A DNA stretch of 64,000 nt, taken from positions 16,876,930 to 16,940,929 of the forward strand of contig NC_058143.1 of assembly GCF_011075055.1 (NCBI RefSeq). Reading direction: 5' to 3'. The notes under the pieces were generated by a model, which saw only the letters and a program-made list of their open reading frames with translations, was not told the origin of the DNA and did not search any database. Shown in pieces: positions 11,701 through 22,152 of the stretch. A program made the position numbers and the translations under genes. Numbering within the stretch: the stretch's first letter is position 1; each line of letters begins with the position of its first letter. This DNA is from Mangifera indica. Its lineage: Eukaryota > Streptophyta > Magnoliopsida > Sapindales > Anacardiaceae.

Positions 11701-13016
11701 CAATTGCTTAGCTTTATGACATGCTGTGAAGATATTAAATTTCATTGAAGCAAATCACAAGGCACCATGGACATATCGTCAACCTCCCAAACTATATGGA
11801 AATGAGCCATTTTCCAAAATCCAATCATGTACTATTGTAGCCAACTCTCAGAGTATATGGTTTGACACAGTTGGACAAATAGGCTTAATGATAGTTCCAT
11901 TATACATCATTCAAATTATCATGCAAAATTTCGTCAAATAATTGAATTATCAGCATGAATAGTAAGTCATCAATCATATACATATATATACATAAAAAAG
12001 CCACTAACATGGAATGAAAGATTTCAGAAGTAGCAAGGCAAACCATCTTTGGTAATTCATTGAATATAAAACTCCCACAATAAAATGCTGAACCCAAGGG
12101 CATTGTGCATAATGAATTATGAACAAGTGGTTGCCAAAAATTTTAACAAGACTTACCTGAAGCCTCATGGAAGATCATAAGTAAACAATCCTTCCATAAT
12201 TTCCCAGATGACTTCTGCTGAGTGGTGTAAGGAATTACATAATGTATATTTTACCATTATAGAAAAGAAAATTTTCAAATAGGATGAATCACCCAAGCTT
12301 TGAATTAATTAATACAAGTTACCATCCTTGCAAAACACCAGGGGGAAAATAGCATCTAAAAAAGAAAGGAAAACTTGCTCGAAACAAGATCACCCAACTA
12401 GCATTTCCATTATCTAGGCTAATACCGCCTTAAAACGACATTATGATCAATTGAAACATATACGCAGAACACTTAAATAGACTTCACTCAGATACTTTCT
12501 TTTAATGATCCATTGAATTAGTGCCACTATTGAGTCAAATATGTTAGCTTAAAGCACTGATGGATTTGTCTCTAACATAAAATTATTCACTCAAGAAAAT
12601 ATGTTCAGCACACAAAGATTCGACCCCATTGGGTACTACGATTTTGTAAATATGATCTAATTCATTCAGCTAACTTAGTCAAGCAGAAATGAAAATCAAA
12701 ATAAGAGAAAAAGCAGCCTACTGAAAATGCAAGAGAGACACAAAGCTTAAGTGAAACAAACCTCGTAGTTCAAATAACCACTTTCACGAAGACATGACTC
12801 TGCTTCTTCAATGTTGCTATTATCAACTTTTGAATCCATCTCACCAGGCCGAGAAGAATATCCACTAGCAGAATAGTCCCGAGTTGCCAGGGACTCTGAT
12901 GAAGAAACTAATTTATCCACTCTTAATTGTTGATCCTCTGAATAAATGCATTTTATCATCTTCCTCAACCTCGATTGGACTCCAAATTTCTTACTGAACC
13001 AATTCTTAATTCCCAT
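8748..13016 (-). CDS. NPGR1: TPR protein of the NO POLLEN GERMINATION (NPG/NPGR1) family
   Basis: Five exons on the minus strand join in frame: 12762-13016, 11436-11688, 9810-11026, 9449-9602 and 9064-8748, giving 731 residues. The N-terminal motif SLATRDYSASGYSSRPGE and the following LNYEEARALLGRLEFQKGNI are hallmarks of NPG1-related proteins. Repeated helix pairs of TPR type follow: near residues 85-200, 330-480 (CTLALCYYGGGEYMVALNLL) and at the C-terminus (NPAAWYNLGLLYKADASAST). The family is plant-specific and calmodulin-binding. Arabidopsis NPG1 is needed for pollen germination, and NPG proteins are reported to act with phosphatidylinositol 4-kinase at the plasma membrane. The SLATRD context and overall match point to NPGR1 (At1g27460) rather than NPG1 or NPGR2; this is memory-based. 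The first ATG gives a basic 19-residue extension (MGIKNWFSKKFG); Met20 (MIKC) may be the start that matches the family. The long open frame reported around 9732-11171 is exon 3 read through its introns. Confidence 0.9.
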
Positions 13017-14334
13017 TATGTTTCATCACGCTTGAAATCCTCCTAAAATATCATCAACAACAAAAGAAAATTAAAATAAACTGAAACATTAGAACTAGTT
13101 AAAAGACTTGAATACCATAACCACAAGTCGATGGACGTGAGAAAATAAACACATATAGATAATAGAGAATTAAAACAAGATAGGAGCCTCATGAAACTAA
13201 ATCCTAATAACCTTCAAATTCTAATAATCCTAATTATTAAAAGATAATGGCAGACAATTAAATTAAAAACACTCAATCCTAAGAGATAAAGGACTAAATA
13301 AACTTAAATTAGTCCCATTCTTCTTAAATTACAAGCACAATTCAATGCCTATACAGTCTTCAATCACGAACAAACACTTAATTTCTAAACACCAGCAAAG
13401 TAATTTTGTGTGGCCCAAAAACCGGGAAGAAATGAGAGGCTTCAAACCCAAAATACAAAAATTCTAACGAGCTTTCTTCTTTCTCTCTAACTACTAAAAC
13501 AAACGATCATGCTTAAGATTGAGACTATCTCGCACCGCAAAACAACAAAACAGAAACACCAACCTTAAAAAGCGAAACAATTCAGGAGGAAAAAGAAAAG
13601 AAACGACAACCCCGGAAAGGAATCCAGCTAAACCCAGATAAATTTAGGTGCTTATTTCCACAGGACAAAACAGAAAACGCAATCATTTGAAGAAAAAAAG
13701 TTGACAGTAAAATTCACTGAAACAGACTGGTTACAGCGTGACGAAGAAAAGAGCATTAAGCAAACAAGATCAAACAAGCTCCAAAAAGAAAAGCACCTTT
13801 TCATGGTAAAAAAGAATTGACCGAGCCCACAATTCACCACCTACTTGACAATGCATCTCTCTCCACGAATTTTAACAGAGAAAAAGTCCCCCAATTTTTC
13901 TCTCGTCAAGGAAGAATCCAAAGCATCATCATCATATTTCTCTTACTTGCAGACTTTTAGTCGTTTGATTTGATTTGGTTATTTGTTGGTTTCTTGACAG
14001 ATTTCCTTGAGTTTGAAAGAGAGTGTCAGCATTAAATTCTGACATCTAACAGCGGCGAGGCTTGTCTGAAAAGTGTGAATGAGCGGAGAATATAAATAAA
14101 TAAAAATAGTTCATTATTAAATATCGCTTCGATTCATGTGCGGGGCCCAGTTTGAAAAAACCTCCTCCAGCTGCCGGCCACGTTGGAGCTCTCTTCTCAC
14201 ACAAGCTTCCTCTGACACTTTGACTAAGATTATTGTTAATTATTATTATTTTAATAAACAGTATAAATAATTCAAATTTCCTTTGAGCCACTGAGGTTTT
14301 ATGCACTAACAATAGCCCCCATCATTAGTGAGCG
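13017..14334. other. Upstream region of the NPGR-like gene
   Basis: This stretch probably contains the 5' UTR, possibly with a leader intron, and the promoter of the minus-strand TPR gene. It is A-rich with some purine-rich patches (13560-13640). No protein-coding frame is convincing. No clear TATA box could be assigned. Confidence 0.45.
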
Positions 14335-14344
14335 TTGGGAATAT

Positions 14345-15209
14345 GGCCAAAAGAGTATTTTCCACCCAAGTTTAAGTACACTCTTAAATCACATCCACAA
14401 AATTTAAAAAGCCAAAAGTCTCATCTATCCGTTCAAAATCTCAATTAGGGTTAGAGATAAAACCGTTATTTAAAAAATTAAAGTTTTATTACCTTTACTC
14501 CCTCAATTAAAAAACTCACAATTTCCGATTTTAAATTTAAAAAATCAATATTTTATATTAGGTTTTACAAATCATCGCTAGAGATGACAGTCTTCGATCA
14601 CATTAGGTCTCCCTCCTAACTTAAATATTCTTACTGATCACATCTCAACTATTGACGAAACTTATTTTCTCCAATAAAAATGAAATCATCTTCGTCTAAG
14701 TGTCTTTATCTTGGATAAAGACAACTTCGTCTGAGACTTTTAATAGTCATGTTCGTATCGAATGAAGACAAAATAATTTTTGTCTAAGACGACGACAATC
14801 CAATGAAAATGATTTCGTTTTCGTTGGATGAAATATGTTTCATCGATGGTTAAAATGTGATTGGCAGGGATAGTTAAGTTGGGAGAGAGAGCCAAAACAA
14901 CCAGAGTTAGCGAAGTTCGTAGTCTCCAGTGTTAATTTGTAAACACTAAAAGGGAAATATTAATTTTTCAAATTATGAGTGTGAAAAGTGAGATTTTCAA
15001 ATCGAGGAAGATAAGAATAATAAAATTTTAGTTTTTTAAATTTATTAATAAATAACAATTTTATTTTTTATCTTAATTAAAATTTTATGTTATTTATTTT
15101 TTACCTTAATTAAGATTTTAAATAAATATGGGAGACTTTTGAATTTTCAAACCTACGGTTGTAACTTTAAGAACATACCTAAATTTGAGTGGGAAATAGA
15201 CTTTTGGCC
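14345..15209. mobile_element. Non-autonomous Mutator-like MITE with 10-bp target duplication
   Basis: The element starts GGCCAAAAGAGTATTTTCCA and ends with an imperfect reverse complement (GTGGGAAATAGACTTTTGGCC has the same terminal block), so it has terminal inverted repeats of about 25 bp. It is flanked by identical 10-mers TTGGGAATAT at 14335-14344 and 15210-15219. A 9-11 bp duplication is the signature of Mutator-superfamily transposition. The 865-bp interior is AT-rich, has no transposase frame, and carries several repeats of a CTTCGTCTAAG-like core. It is therefore a non-autonomous copy mobilised in trans. Related ends occur at 20105, 21249, 28111 and about 29925. Confidence 0.85.
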
Positions 15210-15522
15210 TTGGGAATATTATCAAATTGTATTCTTACAGTTGTATGTTCTTTGTCAACAGTTGAAAATTAGCGGTTGAGGGATTTTTTGTCATTAAATC
15301 ATACCTTAGGGGTAAAAATGTCATTAAAGTTTAATTTGCTCTTGCTGGATATATATTATAAAAACTTTATATTGCAGCAAAGGAGTAACATATTACATTA
15401 TAATAAGAAGTAATTATCACAAATACAAAATGTTACATCAAATTCAAATAAAATCACTTATTTTGGGATAATAATATTAATGGTTCACGTTACTTGTCTC
15501 TTGCATGCATGCAACGTGACTC
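15210..15522. other. 3' flank of the glycine-rich protein gene
   Basis: AT-rich sequence following the MITE. It likely holds the 3' UTR of the minus-strand glycine-rich protein gene, including AATAA-type motifs on that strand around 15440-15480. No other feature was recognised. Confidence 0.5.
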
Positions 15523-16695
15523 TTAGTGGTGTCCAATTCCACCACCCCCACCACCGAATCCACCACCTCCACCCCCTCCAATCCCTCCGCCAAATCCTCC
15601 ACCTTTTCCGAATCCACCACCAGAGCCTGCCCCAACACCCCCACCAAATCCACCACCTTTTCCACCTCCACCACCACCACCAATACCCCCTCCACCGCCT
15701 TTACCAATGCCACCTCCCAATCCACCTCCCTTACCAAAACCTCCACCAGCACCACCACCTATGCCACCTCCTTTTCCAAATCGTCCACCTTTTCCGAATC
15801 CACCACCAGAGCCTGCCCCAACACCCCCGCCAAACCCACCACCTTTTCCACCTCCCCCACCACCACCAATACCCCCTCCACCGCCTTTACCAATGCCACC
15901 TCCCAATCCACCTCCCTTACCAAAACCTCCACCAGCACCACCACCTATGCCACCTCCTTTTCCAAATCCTCCACCTTTTCCGAATCCACCACCAGAGCCT
16001 GCCCCAACACCCCCACCAAATCCACCACCTTTTCCACCTCCCCCACCACCACCAATACCCCCTCCACCGCCTTTACCAATGCCACCTCCCTTACCAAAAC
16101 CTCCACCAGCACCACCACCTATGCCACCTCCTTTTCCAAATCCTCCACCAGCGCTACCACCTTTACCAAATCCTCCACCAGCACCACCACCTTTGCCAAT
16201 CCCTCCACCTATGCCACTACCTTTTCCTATTCCTCCACCTATGCCACCACCAGTGCCTCCACCAAATCCACCACCTTTGCCGCCCCCGGCACCAATGCCT
16301 CCTCCCTTACCGAATCCCCCACCGGCACCACCACCAACGCCACCACCCTTTCCTCCACCGGCACCACCTCCAAATCCTCCACCGCCACCTGCTCCACCAC
16401 CACCACCACCTCCTAATCCTCCGCCTCCTCCAGCTCCACCACCAAAGCCCCCACCGCCACCAGCTCCACCACCAAAGCCCCCCCCAGCCCCACCGCCAGC
16501 ACCTCCACCTCCACCTCCACCAAAGCCACCACCGAATCCTCCTCCCTTGCCTAAACCAATTGACGTTTTCTCCTCATCCTCCTTACTTTCACCCACTATA
16601 TTCCTCGCAACCACGCTCCCCACTAAAGCACAAAGGCAAAACAAAGATAACAACGCAACTTTCCTAGTTCCACGCACCATTTTCATATACAACAT
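15523..16695 (-). CDS. Secreted glycine-rich (cell-wall type) structural protein
   Basis: A single uninterrupted frame of 390 residues. Residues 1-30 form a signal peptide: basic MLYMKMVRGTRKV, hydrophobic ALLSLFCLCALVGSVV, then a likely cleavage before ARN. A short charged stretch (GESKEDEEK) follows. The rest is about 330 residues made of GGGFGKGG, GGGAGGG and GGGIGGG blocks, ending GIGHH. This is the class I glycine-rich protein pattern of wall-associated structural proteins; it has no catalytic motif. Roughly residues 184-365 are three tandem copies of a 62-residue unit. Start choice: Met1, Met4 and Met6 are all possible, and MVRGTRKV (Met6) is a plausible alternative. A TATA box lies about 50 bp upstream. 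Whether it is a wall protein or an oil-body or defence-related GRP cannot be told. The GGN/CCN bias keeps several other frames open on both strands; those are shadows. Confidence 0.88.
   Translation of the reverse strand: MLYMKMVRGTRKVALLSLFCLCALVGSVVARNIVGESKEDEEKTSIGLGKGGGFGGGFGGGGGGGAGGGAGGGFGGGAGGGGGFGGGAGGGGGLGGGGGGGAGGGGGFGGGAGGGKGGGVGGGAGGGFGKGGGIGAGGGKGGGFGGGTGGGIGGGIGKGSGIGGGIGKGGGAGGGFGKGGSAGGGFGKGGGIGGGAGGGFGKGGGIGKGGGGGIGGGGGGGKGGGFGGGVGAGSGGGFGKGGGFGKGGGIGGGAGGGFGKGGGLGGGIGKGGGGGIGGGGGGGKGGGFGGGVGAGSGGGFGKGGRFGKGGGIGGGAGGGFGKGGGLGGGIGKGGGGGIGGGGGGGKGGGFGGGVGAGSGGGFGKGGGFGGGIGGGGGGGFGGGGGGIGHH
15599..16144 (-). repeat. Three tandem 186-bp (62-residue) units in the glycine-rich gene
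   Basis: The block beginning CCACCTTTTCCGAATCC (plus strand) recurs at 15599, 15785 and 15971, exactly 186 bp apart. The copies are nearly identical. The third copy (N-terminal in the protein) lacks 12 bp (AATCCACCTCCC), so its unit is 58 residues. One copy has a Gly-to-Arg change where the plus strand reads TCGTCC at about 15781. The phase is kept, so the protein length varies by multiples of the unit. Confidence 0.9.
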
Positions 16696-16741
16696 ACAAA
16701 GAGAGTGAACTCTGAGTTGATGAAAACTTCTAAACCCGACG

Positions 16742-16755
16742 AGCTTTTATAAGCC
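16742..16755 (-). promoter_or_regulatory. TATA box of the glycine-rich protein gene
   Basis: On the minus strand the sequence CTTATAAAAGCTC lies about 50 bp before the start codon. Its position and match to the plant TATA consensus support a core promoter with a short leader. Confidence 0.65.
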
Positions 16756-17546
16756 CTTTTATTGAATTAATTTTTCACAACTGCTAACTGCCCACTGTCC
16801 ATTTCATAAATGCTCCTATAGTTAAGGCTACTCTTTTTTCTCTTTTTTACATTCCAAAGCTAAATTACAATCAGTTTCATTGAGGCAGATCTGACAGTAC
16901 CGAAACCCATTTAAATGCACCGACATGAGTTATAATTTGTTCTTTGTTTTATATAGTTTAGAGGAGTGGGTGAAACTGCTTAGCTTCATAAGCATTAGTG
17001 TTTATTTATTTGTACAAGGTATTGTGTAAACCAATAGCTAAGAAACTTGGCACAATTAAAGATTCAACTCGGAAAAACGATTGTGCAGCCTTGTTTGCAC
17101 AACTTCCATGTGCGTGGTAGATGAAGAATTTATTGCATGATGTAGAAAAATCTTTTCTCTTTTACAAAACATTATCTCCTTCATCAAACATACAATTAAT
17201 GGGGTTAGAACGTAGCGCAATTGTTATATATACAACAAACATGTGGCGTTGCCTGTTTGTGATAATCTTCCAAGTCACCATCGAAATCGATAGTTTTCGA
17301 ATCCATATGCTACTTACTAGTGCCGACGTTTTAATGGTGACATAGGCCTGGTTAGCTGGATTCGTACACTAAATAATTCATTAATACATATAAAATATTG
17401 GTAAGATGGACATATATTAAGAAATTTAAATATTAGTTAGATAGACGGTTGGGAAATTGGTTTTCTCAAACTTAAATGATGGAAACCTGCCATTTCATCA
17501 AACCTTGGGTGGGAAATAATTATTTCAACGTATTGGCTGTGAATGT

Positions 17547-17870
17547 TGAGGCTAGGGTTGGGTTCAAACTGAGTCTGTTCGAGTTTGAGTTTGAATTCAG
17601 CTCGAATAAGCCCAAAATGAGTCAGCCTTATATAAGCTCAAGTGAGCTCGAGCCAACATTTTCGAGCTTGAGCTATTTGTCAAATTTAGTAATTAAAAAT
17701 TTTGATACAAAACGATATCGTTTTAACCGATATGTATTAAAACGATATAGTTTTGATAATGAGTTAATTAAAAGCTCAAACTTGAAGCGAGCTGCACCAA
17801 ATTTGAGTTTAGCTTTTATGAGCTCGATGAGCTTGAGCTCAACTCAGTTCGAATCTACCTTTAGTTGAGG
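17547..17870 (+). repeat. Dispersed repeat copy 1 (GAGCTCGAG and AAAACGATATCGTTTT type)
   Basis: A ~320-bp segment rich in GAGCTCGAG/GAGTTTGAG words flanks a perfect palindrome AAAACGATATCGTTTT at 17709-17724 and a second imperfect one near 17739. The same layout occurs inverted at about 61255-61566, including the neighbouring words ATTAAAAATTTTGATAC and CGATATGTATTAAAACGA. More decayed copies lie at about 4608-4725, 43625-43745 and 60205-60660. It looks like a small non-autonomous transposable element, but no clear terminal repeats or target duplication were found, so its class is unassigned. Confidence 0.7.
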
Positions 17871-18480
17871 CTGCATTGGTAAAAACTGGAGTTAACAATA
17901 GCCATTTTCTTTCACTGGGCTGAGTGGCATCCAATAGAATAGCAAAGTTGATTTGGGCTTAAAAGCCCTTTTGCTTTGTCATCTCCTTAGATGAGGTTTT
18001 ATGTGGGTAGCAATTACTTGCAAAGTGATATCTCTTTACCATTTGTTCATGTGATGAACCTAAAGCCCAGAATACCCATTGGAGCATTGGTCTTCTGCCT
18101 TCAATTTTTTTCATTTCTGTTTCATGATTTAACTTGGGTGGTTATTTTTTGTAAGGCGAAAATAACTGTATGAAAGAAAATTTTGGTTTAATAGATGTTC
18201 TATTTTGAGCTTTCTTTATTTGATATTATTTCTAGTTACAGAGAAATAGACACATATTTGGTTTATTTAATAATTATACAGAGTTGCCTAATAGGTATTA
18301 TACACATAGTTTCATACGTGTCTCTTCGGAGATATCCGATAAAATTAGAACGATACATTTAGTTTCATATGTTCTTATTCTTTCAAAAAGTAGCATATAC
18401 ACTTGGCACATTTTTTTTAACCGTGACTATTACCTATGGTAATAAAGTTTAACCAATTATTTGTTTAGCTCTAGTAAAAA

Positions 18481-19870
18481 AAAACTTGTTGGAAGTCGTC
18501 CTTCTACTGCCAAATTTTTGCGGGTGAATATTCTGCCAACAGGACTACACAAGATTAGAGGTATAATCTTGTGAGAGAAATAATGATGAATTAAATATTT
18601 TTAAATGATTCGACCTGCTGTTTGGGAGCTTACATAAATTGTTATGTTATTGATTTCACTGGGAAAAATCCGACATTGTAATGGTACTAGATACAAGAAT
18701 TGTCATCCTTTTGCTTATGTACAATCTTGGTTAGAGATAAAGTTTCGGAGCTATCAAAACTTCAAATTAACTGTTAAAAATGCAATTTTCGCAAAGAGGT
18801 GGGGACTGTCAAGGTGTATTTTTAAGGTTGATGAGTAAGAATTGTCCTTGGGAGCTGAAATTGTCTGTTCTCTGGAAGGGCAGTTGGTCAGCTAGGATGG
18901 ACGGAAAGATGCTGCAAAGAAGGGAGCTGTCTTTTACTAACATGTGTTTCATTTTGCAGATTATTTCCTTAAGGATTAATGCCGGCATTCTGATGGTTGT
19001 GGTGATGTGCTTCTTTGATTCTGTTGAAGATTTTTATTGGAACCTGCAGAAAGAGCAATCGTCCCACAAGCCGTCAGACTTCACTCAGTTAGATTTGGTC
19101 TTTTTGCAGTCTGCTCAGTCCAGATTTTCCTGCAAACAGGCTCTGCATAGGCTGGAAAATTTTTGCATAATTTCTTTCCAGATGGGCAAGGCAATCTGCA
19201 TTTCCCAACACTGCTGTTCCTGCCTCCCTAGCCTGATTTTACTCCCCTGCCAAGTTTGCTGCAGTTGCCTCTGCTGCATCTTCAAAATTTTCTCCAGAAC
19301 CTGCCTCTGGATGATCCCCTTTGGTTGGCGCTTAAAGTTTCTTTCTCACCTTGATGCTGCCTCTGCCAAGTCTCTGGTCTTCCGGACTCCTCAGGCGACA
19401 GTCTCTAGTTTTCCCTTTTGCATATGTGCTTCTGCAGGGTGATGCTTAGTTGCTGCAGTATCCTGCTGGCGGGTGTCCTTGCCTCTTGTTGTAGTTCCTA
19501 GATGATCCTCAGCCTGGATTATTCCTGTACAGGATGACTCTCCATCTGTTTGCTCCTGTCTCCAGTCCTCCCTTTTTGCTGCAAAATTCTGCGGGTTGCT
19601 GCAGATTCCTTTCCTGCAGATTGCCCCTGGCTCCAGTTCTCCCATCCAACTATGGATGGATACCTTGGCACAGCAAATCTCTTTTTACTTGGGCTTTTGT
19701 TTCCTTCTGAGAAATATGTTTTGTATAGAGAATTCTCTTCGGACAAGTCTGCATGCTCACTGCTTTGTAAAGTTTGAGATGTATAAGTTAAACAATACAG
19801 TTGAATTAATTTGCCAAGAGTCATTTTACTCTATTCCCAGACGAATGAATTTTTATGTCTTCTAGGTCGA
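18481..19870. other. Unassigned island of more balanced base composition
   Basis: From about 18840 to 19660 the DNA is much less AT-rich than its surroundings and is dense in CTGC/GCAG words (CTGCAG, TTGCTGCAG, CCTGC). Plus-strand frames (for example 18780-19442) are Cys/Ser-rich; minus-strand frames (19391-19645) are Gln/Lys-rich. None resembles a known protein, and stops interrupt each within about 220 codons. It may be the internal or LTR part of a decayed large retrotransposon, or a long non-coding RNA gene. No primer-binding site, polypurine tract or terminal repeat could be identified. Confidence 0.35.
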
Positions 19871-20104
19871 TATGCATATAGTTGCTAGTCGTTTATTTAG
19901 TGCAAACTCCTGTACATTTTGTTAAGGGAAATTCGACCACAAAATAAATTCATATATTAAATTTAATGGCAAAGTATAGTGCAATTTTACTATATACTTT
20001 GATCATAGACAGCAAAATAAACTTACATACAAAATTTTATGGCAAAGTATTGTTTAATGCTACAAGATATTTTGATGATAGGTTTCATAAAGTCAAAAAA
20101 ATAA
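19871..20104. other. AT-rich spacer
   Basis: Short AT-rich stretch with a near-duplicate of the phrase TTTATGGCAAAGTATTG / TTTAATGGCAAAGTATAG at about 19962 and 20037. No gene was seen. Confidence 0.4.
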
Positions 20105-20640
20105 GGCCAAAGGACTTATTTCCACCCAAAATATGTTGTTTGCCTAAATTTTCACCCCTTAATTTTGAAAATCTCATACGTTTACCCATAAGGGGTCAAC
20201 TCTATTAGTTTCAAGGATAAAATCATTATTTTATCTATAATAATAAAAATAAACTAAAATTTAATTTTTTTTTTCTCTTCTAAATCTTAAAAACTAAAAG
20301 TTTTTATCTAGGTTAAGTTTTAAAAAAGGACATTTTCCCCTAAGATTTAGTTTTCAATCTCTGGTGTTAAATTCGATGTCATCGTCAATGACAAAGAATC
20401 TTTAACGCATCACCATACTCCCACAGTCTCTTTCTCTTCCTCTGGAACTTCAACCAATGAAGATCTTACCTAAGAAGACATAGATGAAAATTTTTCTTCA
20501 TTTGGGAAGATGACATCTTCTTCTAAACTCACCATTCCTTATGTGACGCACAAATCGTCTGGAGGAAATACTTGTGACCCATAAGGAAAGGTGAGTTTAA
20601 ATTGTACCCAAAGTCGAAAGAAACATTTGTGATGCATAAA
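20105..20640 (+). mobile_element. Truncated MITE of the GGCCAAAAG family (5' end)
   Basis: Starts GGCCAAAGGACTTATTTCCA, a close match to the terminal repeat of the complete element at 14345. The next ~250 bases share its AT-rich subterminal layout, followed by CTTCATTTGGGAAGATG-type sequence like the interior of the complete copy. No matching right end was found before the next member starts at 21249, so only the left part survives. The right boundary given here is approximate. Confidence 0.5.
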
Positions 20641-21248
20641 ACTATGTGTATACATTTTAAATATATAAAATAGATATAAATGATGTATCACATATGATTG
20701 AATGATTTTAAATTAAGTATAAAATAAAATCTAATCATATAATAATACATTATTTATGTACCTATTTTGTGTATTCAAAATGTGTAAATATAGTATTGCT
20801 TATCTATAAAATAAAATGTGTTATAAGTTTTTGAAAAAAAAAACAATGTTATATATACGCACTTGTGACAGATAAATTGGATATTGAATATGAATTTATT
20901 TTTAATTAAAAATTATTTAATTATATAATAATATATTTTTTATATATTTAAATTATATATAAAAAATTGTATAGAAAGATTTATTATTTAAACAAATTAA
21001 TAATTTTGAGGAGAAAATATAATAGGGAAAGGAATTTGTTTGAATTGGAAACATAAACAAAATGAAATTAAAATTGTGTGTTAAAATAGGAATGAGAAAA
21101 AAAAAAGTGTCCATGATTTTGATTAGATAAAATATTCCCTGACCAATAAGAAATAGCATCTTAGAAAATAAATATAAAAGTATCAATGTCACAATCATGA
21201 AAAAGAAAGGAGGCAATGTTATCCTAAGAACATGTATCGAATACATAA
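20641..21248. repeat. AT-rich imperfect-palindrome repeats
   Basis: Two copies (about 20650-20775 and 20875-20960) of an AT-rich element with the words TATAATAATATATT and TTTTAAATTAAAAATAAAA around a central weak inverted repeat. Similar copies occur at about 22600-22745, 23430-23560, 34050-34310, 43065-43220 and 59765-59905. No target duplication was resolved. No gene was seen. Confidence 0.5.
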
Positions 21249-22152
21249 GGCCAAAAGACTATTTTATTCCTAAGGTTTAGTGAAAAGGTGAAAAGATAAA
21301 TTCGTATTTATTAATTTTCAAAAATTTAAATATCAACTAATCTGTTAATATTTAATATTAAGATTAAAGATAAAATTATTATTTAGCTAAAAAATAAAAA
21401 AATAAACATTTCCCCACCATAGGTTTAAAAATCAAATATCCCCCCCCCCCCCCCAAAGGTTTGAAAACTTGCCATTCTCCCTTAATTTTTTTCCTAGATT
21501 TTTTGACGAGCTTTTCCATCACAGTCTCTATCAATTTTTTCCTCCCAGCACTCTCTCCCTTACCAACGCTCCCTCTCCCTCCAAATATAGTCGATTTCCA
21601 CTGTCAACAATGAACAACTTTAAAACCCACAAATGGGTTTCAACTTTAACGATGATCGATGACAGATGATGTTGGGAAGACCAAGCACGTGATGGAAAAG
21701 ACATTGGGGAGATGAATCGTGTGACAATGATGCTGGGGAGACTAATTGCGCGATGAAAGAGACATCGGGGAGACGAATCACGCAATGTTATTAGGGAGAT
21801 GAATTGTGCAATGACAACCCCGAGGAGACACTTCTACTTGTGGTTGAGATCCATCAACTTTCTTCTTTGGTTGCACAATTGAAGATGAATAGGGAACGTT
21901 GGCTCTGGTCGTTGGAAGAAACTAGAAAAGATTTTCAAACCCTAGAGGGGGGATGACAAATTTTCAAACCTTGATTGAAGAAAATGTTAGATTTTTAAAC
22001 CTAGTGGACGAAATATAATAATTTTTAGTTTTTTTAATATTTTTAGTTAAATGATAATTTTACTTTTAATTCTAACAATAAATTTTAACAGATAAATAAA
22101 TATTTGAGTTTTTGAAAAATAATAGGTGGGAATTTGTCTTGTCACCATACCT
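21249..22152 (+). mobile_element. Second GGCCAAAAG-family MITE, nearly complete
   Basis: Left end GGCCAAAAGACTATTTTATT; right end near 22130-22152 reads GGTGGGAATTTGTCTTGTCA, a mutated inverted copy of the family terminus. Subterminal regions on both sides carry the family words (TTTGAAAA/TTTTCAAA, ATAAAATTATTATTTAG). A run of 15 C lies at 21440-21454. Positions 21671-21835 hold about four degenerate ~35-bp units with the core GGGGAGACGAAT. No clear target duplication remains. Small frames inside it are not genes. Confidence 0.6.

Larger units (their letters stand above)
16709..18480. other. Spacer upstream of the glycine-rich gene
   Basis: Contains the promoter side of the minus-strand glycine-rich gene, then spacer. 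The only recognised element is the dispersed GAGCTCGAG/ACGATATCGT repeat at about 17547-17870, listed separately. No gene was found. Confidence 0.6.

Noticed and set aside
15480..16708. Long plus-strand frames (395, 296 and 333 codons; His/Leu-, Ser/Thr- and Pro-rich) over the glycine-rich gene
   Set aside because: They are antisense shadows of GGN repeats: CCN-rich DNA has few stop codons in any frame. Only the minus-strand frame has a signal peptide, TATA box and family composition.
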